DNA of 64,000 nt from positions 45,780,521-45,844,520 of the forward strand of contig NC_132914.1 in assembly GCF_047675955.1 (NCBI RefSeq), given 5' to 3'. Made by a program: the position numbers and the translations under genes. Source of the DNA: Chlorocebus sabaeus. Its lineage: Eukaryota > Chordata > Mammalia > Primates > Cercopithecidae. Below the pieces are notes generated by a model. The model searched no databases. It saw nothing but the letters and a program-made list of their open reading frames with translations, and was not told where the DNA came from. Shown piece by piece: positions 56,230 to 64,000 of this stretch (the stretch's first letter is position 1; each line of letters begins with the position of its first letter).

Positions 56230-57370
56230 TTTGCTTTGTCTAAAACTGACAAGGGTGTAATATCACTCTAAAATATATAAGGAACTCCTACAAATGAACA
56301 GGAAAAAGCAACCCAATTGTTTTTAAAAAAAGGAGCAAAGAATATGAACAGGCAGTTAATTGCAGAGGAGAAAGCTAATAAGTATATGGAAATTTACATT
56401 AGTAATCAAATGCAAACTAAACAAATAATGAGATATCACTTTATTCCTATCAAACCAGTGATTAGAAATCTAGAAAATAGCAAGTGTTGGCTGGGTGCAG
56501 TGGCTCTTGCCTGTAATCCCAGTATTTTGGGAGGCCAACGCGGGAGAACTTCTTGACCCCAGGAGTTTGAGACCAGCCTGGGCAACACAGTGGGATCCTA
56601 CTTCTACAAAAAAATTTAAAACATTAGCTGAGCATGGTGGTATGTGCCTATAGTCCCAGCTACTCAGGAGGCTGAAGCAGGAGGATTGGTTGAGGCTGGG
56701 AGGCTGCAGTGAGCCATAATTACACCCTTGCAACCCAGCCTGGACAGCAGAGTGAGACTCTGTCTCAAAAAAAAAAAAAAAAAAAAAAAGAGAAAGAAAA
56801 AAAGAAAAGAAAGAAAAATAAAAATTGCAAGTGTTGTCAGACGTGGAAATACAGAATCTTGCACTGCTGCAAGATTGGCTCCACCACTTTTGGAAAGCAA
56901 TATGGCATTACTTGGACACATTAAACAGATTCATACCCAGTAGCCCAGCAGCAATTCCTCCCCTAAGTAACATAAAGCAAATTATTTACGAGTTCACAAG
57001 GGGACCAATACAAGGATGTTCAGTGCAGGGTTATTTGTAGTAGCATGGAGTTGGAAGCAGCATGGGAGCTCATCAATGGAAGAGTGGACAGATGCATACC
57101 TCGGACTATTAGGCATCAATGTGAAGTAACAGATTAAATATTAACATCTGGCAATGTGGATGGAGCTAAAAAACAGTGCTTAGGTTAAACAAATACATGT
57201 AATGAGACAAATATCTGAGTAGCTTTGGAGTACATTTAATAATGCATGCCCATGAAATAATAACTATGTTTAGAAAACACATAAATGGAAATATGCACAT
57301 TAAGCACATTAGAAAATTGCCTATTATAGGGGAAAGTGGGATTTGAAGGGTATAAATAAAAAAATAAAAC
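56230..57370 (+). mobile_element. Old L1, sense, split by an Alu
   Basis: L1 ORF2-3' word order: atataaggaactcctacaaa, gaatatgaacaggcagttaa, caaatgcaaactaaacaaat, agattcatacccagtagccc, ggttatttgtagtagcatgg. The Alu at 56490-56822 interrupts it. Confidence 0.75.
56490..56822 (+). mobile_element. Alu with long A/G tail
   Basis: Full-length older Alu with an A-run of about 23 plus AG-rich tail. The duplicated target is gcaagtgttg on both sides (about 56480 and 56827). Confidence 0.93.
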
Positions 57371-57462
57371 AAGAGGGCCTGTCAGGGTCCGATGATAGTG
57401 TGCCATGAACTGAGGAGTATGATCAACTCAGTCCTTTCAGGAACAAACAAAACTTCAAAACA

Positions 57463-57463
57463 T

Positions 57464-57495
<32 letters not shown>
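57463..57495. repeat. Poly(A) tract
   Basis: About 30 consecutive A with no attached Alu body; may be the tail of an eroded retroelement. Confidence 0.8.
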
Positions 57496-57502
<7 letters not shown>

Positions 57503-57568
57503 CATAAATCATAACAACACCTGAAAGATGAAGGCTGGAATGAGGAAAAACTTGCAAAAAAGAAAACT

Positions 57569-57863
57569 GGCTGGGCATGGTGGCTGACGCCTGTAATTCC
57601 AGCACTTTGGGAGGACGAGGGGGGCGGATCATCTGAGGTTGGTAGTTCCAGACCACCCTGACCAACATGGAGAAACCCCATCTCTACTAAAAATACAAAA
57701 TTAGCCGGGTGTTGGTGGTGCATGCCTGTAATCCCAGCTGCTTGGGAGGCTGAGGCAGGAAAATCGCTTGAACTCAGGACGTGGAGGTTGTGGTGAGCCG
57801 AGATCTTACCATTGCACTCCAGCCTGGGCAACAAGAGCGAAACTCCGTCTCTGTCTCAAAAAC
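57569..57863 (+). mobile_element. Alu
   Basis: Full-length Alu ending gtctctgtctcaaaaactgg with a very short A-tail. Confidence 0.92.
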
Positions 57864-58689
57864 TGGACTTGTTATTTTGATCATATACAAAACACAGGTA
57901 AGTCTGATGCTCTGGGCACATGGGATGCTGTTAACAGTTGGAAGAGGGGAGAAACATTTCTTGAGGTGCTAATTGAAGTGCCTGAAATACTTTATGTTAT
58001 TTAATCCTCATAACCACACTGAAACATCATTGTCCTAGTTAAGACTCTTCAGCTAAGACTCTTCAGTTGCAAGAAACAGAAATCCATTTCAGACAGCTTT
58101 AAGTCAAACAACAACAACAAAAAGCATTTGTTATATGGGCGTAAGGTTATTTCACAGAACCCAAGAGTAAGAATGCAGCTGGGTCTTCAAGGCTGAACCA
58201 AACCAAGTGCTCCTTGAGGCTCTAAATATATTTTTCATCTCCTAGATAAACCATATTTCTATATGTTAAACTGAATATTTCAAAGGAAGTCACCAATAAT
58301 AGGTGCCTTGGGGGCTTCCGTGAGGGTTCAGGGCCCTGGACATTACCGCTCCACTCCTATCAGAACAGCTCTGTTTTTATTTGGTTAATATATCAGGATT
58401 CTGCTTAAAAGTTCATTGAGGAAATAGCACAACAGTACCTCCTCTGGCCAGATACTGTGCGAAGAATTACAAAATAAATCACAGACGAGTGGAGAAGACA
58501 GGAAAGTAAATACACTCTAAAACAATAAGGGAGTACAGTGACAGAAAAACGCAGATTATTAAGGGAACTCAACGAAAGTCTAGTAAACCCAGAAAGGGTT
58601 AGGGCTTATGGGAGGTTTCACGGAGTGGGTACCTGGAAAGGGGAGGTAAGGCAGCTCAAATGACACGTTCAATGGAGGGAAGAGGATTC
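57864..58689. other. Intergenic DNA
   Basis: No gene or clear repeat. A short (AAC)n run at about 58110. Confidence 0.35.
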
Positions 58690-59570
58690 AACAATTATAC
58701 AATTCGCTGAGTCGGGGCTATCACTGCGAAAGAACTTGGCTTCCGATCCGCGCTCAAGGCTGGGAGCTATGGAGGCCGGATGTGATTGGCAGAGACCTCT
58801 GCTCAGGTCTGCGTCAAGTCTTACTTCGCTCCCATCCCATCCTGCGCCAAATGGGCGCAGTATCCCAACCATTCCACTCGGCTAGGAGGGGATCCTAAGC
58901 CTCAAGGTCCGCATCTCCCGCTGGAGGGACTGAGCAGCCCCACTGGTGTCCCAGAATAGATCTTGTTCCCCAGAGGTTGTCAGGTTACCGCAATTCGGCG
59001 CAAGCAAGGCGGCCAAAGAGAGGGCGCTCATTGGCTGCCACAGCCCCAGTCCGAGAGGCGGAGGAAGGTTGATTCGTCACAGGCTGTCTGCGCTGGCCAC
59101 TCCTCTCTCCTCTCCAGGTTCTAATTAGGTCAGTGGCCCTACAGCCTCTTGGGTAGTTTGGAAGTGCGTCGCGGAGCCGGCCCTGGAAATATGGCGTCAA
59201 CTTCAGGTTTTGATGTGAGGGAGCCGAGGGCCCAGCCAAACCCTGCGGGGGGCAATTCCTGGGTACCCTTCCCACATTTTCGGTCTTTGGGCGGCGCCGT
59301 GGTAACCCCAGAGCCTAGTTGCGTGCCCACCGGGGACAAGTGTCTTTGCATTAGGACATGAAAGGGGACTGGAAAGTGCCGTGCAGTTTCAGGATAGTTT
59401 CTGGTTAATTACATTTTCATGGGTTTTCGCAGAGTCTGGGGGCAATTTGTGTCCTTCAGAGACCAGGGACCAGGGCCCAAGCTACGGCAGGGGAGACGCG
59501 GCCAAGGCTGTGGCTTCTTGTTCGAGCTCCGTTCGCGTCCGTTCCCGCCTTGCGCCTGTCCCTCTGTCAG
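58690..59570. promoter_or_regulatory. Orphan GC/CpG-rich promoter-like block
   Basis: Repeat-free and much richer in CpG than its surroundings. Contains CCAAT boxes in reverse (ATTGG at 58785-58789 and 59030-59034), a YY1-like GAAATATGGCGTC (59186-59198) and a CRE-like TCGTCAC near 59075. The YY1-type motif includes an ATG at 59191 opening a 57-codon plus-strand frame (MASTSGFDVREPRAQPNPAG), of unknown homology. No known gene of this locus is assigned here by me. Could be the first exon of a noncoding RNA, a distal promoter or an enhancer. Confidence 0.5.
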
Positions 59571-59894
59571 CCCAGGTCCTTGAATGAGACAGTGCTCGCC
59601 CTTGAAAAAGCAGTTCTAGGTCACTCGGCCTGCTTTTCCAGCATTCCGGGCCCCAGCTCGCCTTCTGCCATCCATGTTGACAGCACCAGTTCTACGACGA
59701 AGCGAGTGATTCCTCTTGCCTGGAATTTCACTCGTCCCTGGTATCGAACCCTCTGCCCCAATTTTCTACCTTACAACTCCAGCGTATTTTTAACGGCTCA
59801 GCCAATATCACCTCCTTGGTATAAAGCCTGCGCCGTGCTAGCTTAGGAACAGGAGCTATGCCGTTTTATTATTTTTCTTTATTTTAATTTTGCT
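59571..59894. other. Intergenic DNA flanking the CpG block
   Basis: No repeat until 59895. Still mildly GC-rich to 59780. No gene. Confidence 0.35.
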
Positions 59895-60032
59895 TTTATT
59901 TTTCATTTTTTAGAGAGGTGGGGTCTCGCTGTGTCGCCCAGGCTAGAGTGCAGTGGCGGGATCATGGCTTACTGCAGGCTGGGGTCAAGCAGTCCTCCCG
60001 CCTCAGCCTATGGGATTATAGGCGCAGGCCTC
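59895..60032 (-). mobile_element. Alu monomer-like fragment
   Basis: Reversed left-arm-only Alu (gggatcatggcttactgcag, cctatgggattataggcgca), about 135 bases; FLAM/AluJ-age. Confidence 0.8.
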
Positions 60033-60054
60033 TATGCCATTGTAAATGCTGCGG

Positions 60055-60185
60055 GTTTTGAGTATTTGACCTCTGTGAGCCTCAGTTTTTGCATCTTAGC
60101 ATTGAGATAATACTAATACCTCATAAGGTTATGTGAGGATTAAATGGAAAGCTCTTACAACAAGTGCTTAGTAAGTATGTTACCA
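60055..60185 (+). repeat. MIR SINE remnant
   Basis: Words ctgtgagcctcagtttttgc, ataatactaatacctcataa, ggttatgtgaggattaaatg and acaagtgcttagtaagtatg form a clear MIR. An L2-like scrap (gactgagattctcaaaagct) follows near 60270. Confidence 0.75.
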
Positions 60186-60441
60186 TATGTGCTTCCAAAG
60201 TACTTTGGTGTAGGCCTTTTATAACTCTTGCCCTTTCTATTACCATTATTTGTTCTTGTCTGCCCTACTAGACTGAGATTCTCAAAAGCTGGAACTGTCT
60301 TGTTTATAATCTCAGCATCTATCAGTGCTGGGCAAATGTAAAGCTAAGAAATGATTTCTTAGAAAACTTTTTAAAAGCAGCCTTTCTTCTCCTTTCCCTT
60401 TCTTCCTTTCCTTCACTTTTTCCTCTTTGACATAGGAATTT

Positions 60442-60443
<2 letters not shown>

Positions 60444-60475
<32 letters not shown>

Positions 60476-60755
60476 AGACGGAGTCTTGCTCTGTAGCCCG
60501 GGCTGGACTGCAGTGGCCGGATCTCAGCTCACTGCAAGCTCCGCCTCCCGGGTTTACGCCATTCTCCTGCCTCAGCCTCCCAAGTAGCTGGGACTACAGG
60601 CGCCCGCCACCTCACCTGGCTAGTTTTTTGTATTTTTAGTAGAGACGGGGTTTCACCGTGTTAGCCAGGATGGTCTCGATCTCCTGACCTCGTGATCCGC
60701 CTGTCTCGGCCTCCCAAAGTGCTGGGATTACAGGCTTGAGCCACCGCGCCCGGCC
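60444..60755 (-). mobile_element. Young AluYR-type Alu (Old World monkey lineage)
   Basis: Full-length reversed Alu with a T-run of about 30 and flanks aggaattt (60434 and 60756). It shows changes typical of cercopithecine AluYR copies: gtagcccgggctgg, cagtggccggatctcagc, ccacctcacctggctag and acaggcttgagccaccgcgc. Low divergence elsewhere suggests recent insertion. Confidence 0.85.
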
Positions 60756-61485
60756 AGGAATTTTCAAACCTACAGAAGAAGCCGAGACCCTAGGGGGAAA
60801 GATTGGGACCTTTTGTTGTTTTTCTCCATGGTGACCAAAAGAGCCTTAACATTCACCCCAGTCTGACAACTTTAGACAGGTTTCTTCTGGACGTTAGGCC
60901 CATGACCTCCCCTTTCTTTGAGTGTTAACTTTAGAAAACTTGTGATTGCAAATTCTTCTCTGCTCCTTTGAAATGTATATAAATCTCCTTAGAAGCTTAT
61001 GCCAGTTTTACGACCCAGGGAATGTCTTTCTCAAGGACCTGGGAGCCATCCCTTTGAAATGTAATTATCAAGGACGATAGCACCCCTATCTCTCAGTCTC
61101 TGTGGGAGGGTGGGAGCCTAACCTGTGGGTGCCTTGTTTGGAATTGTAAAACTACAGCTTGTTTTGAAGATACAAGAAAGTTTCCTTTTCCTTTGCAATT
61201 AGCAAACATAGATGTCACGTGATTCCCCCCACAGCAGCTCTTGAAAACTTCCCAGACCCTTGTTTCAGTAGCATTGAGTTTAATCTCATATTGCAGTAGT
61301 CTTAAGGTCTTTCTTGCCTGTTTAACTTTGATGCAAATTTTGACAATGGAAATTTTAGGTTCTGCATTTATTGTTTCTTCCCAATTACAGTGATTTCTCC
61401 TTTCTCCTTGTTAAGAAGAGCTTCTCACATCCTCTGATTTCTGGAGAAATCAATTTGGACTCAAAAGATTGGAGTTTTGTGGAGT
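60756..61485. other. Intergenic DNA
   Basis: No gene or clear repeat. Confidence 0.35.
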
Positions 61486-61499
61486 GAAGCTACTGTTTT

Positions 61500-61826
61500 T
61501 GTTTTGCTTTGTTTTTTTGTTTTGTTTTGTTTTGTTTTGTTTTGAGATGGAGTCGCACTCTCTCACCCAGGCTGGAGTGCAGTGGTGGAATCACGGCTCA
61601 CTGCAGCTTCCACCTCCTGGGTTCAAGTGATCCTCCCGCCTCAGCCTTTCAAGTAGCTGGAATTACAAGCATGCGCCACCACGCCCAGCTAGTTTTTGTA
61701 TTATTATTAGAGATGGGGTTTCACCATGTTGACCAGGCTGGTCTTGAACTCCTGGCCTCAAGTAATCTGCCCACCTTGGCCTCCTACAGTGCTGGAATTA
61801 CAGGCATGAGCCACCACGCCCTGCCA
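61500..61826 (-). mobile_element. Alu with target-site duplication
   Basis: Reversed Alu with a (TTTTG)n tail. Perfect duplication gaagctactgtttt at 61486-61499 and 61827-61840. Confidence 0.95.
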
Positions 61827-61840
61827 GAAGCTACTGTTTT

Positions 61841-62619
61841 AAGTCATCATTGCAAAGGGTAATGTGTGATGTGCATGAGTGGAAAGGGCAGTACATCTAT
61901 TTGAGAGCATCCCAAATGAGGTCCATTCATATTATGGAAGTGCACTGGGAAATAAAGAACAGGACTACCCCTTTGTTTATTTATTATGAAGAGGTAAGAG
62001 AAAAATGCAATTTTCAAAGAAAGAGAACTGCTGAGAATGTAGTACCTTCTCAAAGAAAGCTATATTTGGTTAAGGTGAGAAGCTAGAGGAAGCCACAGAG
62101 GGCAGGGTTACAAATCAAAAGACTTCTGCAATGGTGGAGGTAGTATCCAGAAGGGTTCCTTAAAATACAGGGATCCGTGTAAGATGAGGAGGTAAGGTGG
62201 AGTAGGATTGAGGTGGAATGAATTGAAAGATGGAAACGAAAAAGGAAGGCAGTAGGGGAAGAGGGGAGTTAATTTGGGGTATGGATAACAGGGAAGGAAA
62301 TAGGTAACCTGAGAAGCTTGGTAGAGGCACTTACCACTTGCATGGGAAGGGAAATATCATGCAGACGGTCCTGTTGCTAAAGGAAGCTAGAGGATTTAGG
62401 AGAAGGGGTTTGGCACACTGGCCTGTGTCACCCATCCCTCCCTGACAACACACTACACAGAAAAATTGAGTGCACTGTTGCCATTTAGTATCATTCTCCC
62501 CCCACGACTGGTGGAAGCTAAGAAGATGAAGTTCAGGGTGCTGATCTTTTATTTTTCTCTGACTTTTCTTATGTGAATACTTATCCCTAGTTTCTTTTTT
62601 CTTCCCCTCCCTCCTTTGC
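61841..62619. other. Intergenic DNA
   Basis: No gene or clear repeat. GA-rich near 62190-62300. Confidence 0.35.
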
Positions 62620-62935
62620 TCCCTTCCTCCCTTCCTTTCTTCCTTCCTTCCTTTTTTTTTTTCTTTTTAAATGAGACAGGGTCTTGCTGTGTTACTCAGG
62701 CTGGAGTGCAGCAGTGCTATCATTGCTCACACAGCCTTAACTTCCCAGGCCCAGGCAATCCTCCCACCTCAGCCTCCTCAGTGGCTGGGACTACAGGCAT
62801 GTGCCACAATGCCCAGTTATTTTTAAAAGTTTTTGTAGAGATGGGTCTCCCTATGTTACCCAGGCAGGTCTCAAACTCCCTCCTCAGCCTCCCAAAGTGC
62901 TGAGATTACAATCATGAGCCACTGCACCCAGCCAT
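62620..62935 (-). mobile_element. Alu (AluJ-like) with (CTTC)n tail
   Basis: Divergent reversed Alu (gagacagggtcttgctgtgt to gagccactgcacccagcc). The tail is expanded into a C/T-rich repeat. Confidence 0.9.
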
Positions 62936-63444
62936 TTTCTTCTTGCTTCTTTACCTACTTTGCATAGGAATTGGGTAGATGAGGGTAGACCCAGGAAGTG
63001 AGAGTGGAATTTAAGAAAGAAAAACAGTAAAATGAAAAGCTGAAAAATAAAAAAGTTTACTTCTAAATGTATGTACGCAACTCAGGTTGGGGGATTAGCA
63101 TGTAAATACAAATAAAACGGAGTTAAGTACGCTTATTTATTGAATCCTGTTGTGAGAACTTAAGAGGAAAAGAAACTAAGGAAAATCTGAAATTTTCCTC
63201 TTGGACCTGAGGAAGGTCCAAGAAAAAACAACGTGGAAGTGAAGTCAGAGAGATAACATCAGGACATTGGACATCAGGAGGAACTTTCAGGTCTAATTCT
63301 AGTGCCAAGGAAGCCATGAACCAAGGAAGCCATGCTCTTTCCTGGAGCCTTTCAGCATAGGAGAGTTACTCCTCTGCCAGCGCTGGGGAAGGGGTAACTT
63401 TCCCATACCCCAGGTGAAGGAGCTTTCCTTTCAGGGCCTTCCTG
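62936..63444. other. Flank downstream of the olfactory receptor
   Basis: No gene or repeat recognised. A direct repeat of accaaggaagccatg-like words lies at 63303-63335. Confidence 0.4.
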
Positions 63445-64000
63445 CTAGACGGACTGTGCCGGGGCCAGCCTGGTTCTCCCAAGTGCCCTCACCATGGCCT
63501 CCTTCATTTCCTTGTAATGATGGGGTTAATGATGGTGTACAGGAGGGAGAAAGGTTTGTCTTTGTCAGGCCCGTGTGTGCTGTGGGAGTTCATGTAAGAG
63601 AACATAGCTGAGGTGTAGAGAAAGATGACCACAGTCAGGTGAGAGGCACAAGTAGATAAAGTCTTCCCCCGACCTGAGGAGGAGGCTCTGCTGAGGATGG
63701 TGGCAAGGATGCACACATAGGAAGTGACAATGAGCACCATGGGGCTGAGCAGCACCACGATGGCATCAGCAAAGATTGCCCTCAGACTAAACTGAGGGTC
63801 CCCACAAGAGAGGCCGATCACCATGGGGGCCTCACAGAAGAAGTTTTCTATGTGGTTGTCTCTGCAGGAGGGCTCTCGGAATGAAACATACTCAAGAAAG
63901 ATGCCATTGATCAGTCCAAAGAACCAGGCAGTTCCCACAAGCCTGAGACAGACCTTCTGGCTTATGATCTGGACATAGCTAAGTGGGTAGCAGATAGCAA
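63445..64000 (-). pseudogene. OR10AD1: Olfactory receptor family 10 (OR10AD1-like), 3' half, frameshifted
   Basis: G-protein-coupled odorant receptor. The window end cuts it. Minus-strand frame from 64000 begins AICYPLSYVQIISQ, just after the DRY-type motif at the end of TM3. It runs through extracellular loop 2 with its cysteines (DNHIENFFCEAP, GLSCGD), TM5 (SPMVLIVTSYVCILATIL), the TM6 motif (GKTLSTCASHLTVVIFLYTS) and loop 3 (GPDKDKPFSLLYTII). The family's PMCNPIIYSFRNK-type TM7 motif is then broken: the frame reads INPIITRK and stops (TGA at 63504). In another frame the normal tail follows at once (KEMKEAMVRALGRTRL, ending AQSV and TAG at 63445-63447). So deletions, one not a multiple of three, removed the NPxIY core. 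The upstream frame is otherwise clean, suggesting recent loss. The receptor is probably non-functional; a sequencing or assembly error is the alternative. Confidence 0.8.

Noticed and set aside
59191..59361. 57-codon frame as a confident gene
   Set aside because: No homology, weak start context; kept only as part of the promoter-like block finding.

Overview
The window is nuclear DNA of an Old World primate. It carries multi-exon genes with GT/AG introns, dozens of Alu copies, L1, L2, MIR and hAT-type repeats, and CpG-rich promoters. The gene order PFKM, ASB8, CCDC184, OR10AD1 is that of human chromosome 12q13.11. One young full-length Alu (about 60444-60755) carries changes I associate with the cercopithecine AluYR subfamilies. 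I therefore infer an Old World monkey (macaque, baboon, guenon type) rather than human. This is an inference from one repeat, supported by several gene differences from the human sequence as I remember it. No bacterial, plasmid or CRISPR-like content is present.

Layout. 1-9.8 kb: the 3' part of PFKM (+), 13 coding exons giving the last 468 residues and the 3'UTR. 9.8-12.9 kb: the gap between two convergent genes and the ASB8 3'UTR. 12.9-19.25 kb: ASB8 (-), complete coding sequence of 288 residues in three coding exons, with a CpG-rich promoter near 18.7-19.4 kb. 19.4-43.5 kb: gene-poor, repeat-rich DNA holding two processed pseudogenes on the minus strand. These are a SCO1 copy (about 20.86-23.05 kb, broken by an Alu inside an Alu) and a PHB1 copy (30.4-31.45 kb, flanked by 16-bp target-site duplications and sitting inside an old L1). 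43.7-46.7 kb: a CpG island and the intronless gene CCDC184 (+), 194 residues. 46.7-58.6 kb: repeats and plain intergenic DNA. 58.7-59.6 kb: an isolated GC-rich, promoter-like block with no gene I can assign. 59.6-63.4 kb: repeats. 63.4-64 kb: the 3' half of an olfactory receptor (-), best match OR10AD1, whose C-terminal motif is destroyed by a frameshifting deletion.

The genes are functionally unrelated neighbours: PFKM a glycolytic enzyme, ASB8 a substrate receptor of a cullin-5 ubiquitin ligase, CCDC184 a small acidic coiled-coil protein of unknown function, OR10AD1 a chemoreceptor. There is no operon-like organisation and I found no undescribed multi-gene system. The best leads are the broken olfactory receptor, the orphan CpG-rich block at 59 kb, two closely spaced RFX X-box-like motifs upstream of CCDC184, and two unassigned coding-like remnants (about 33.0-33.2 kb and 39.9-40.2 kb).
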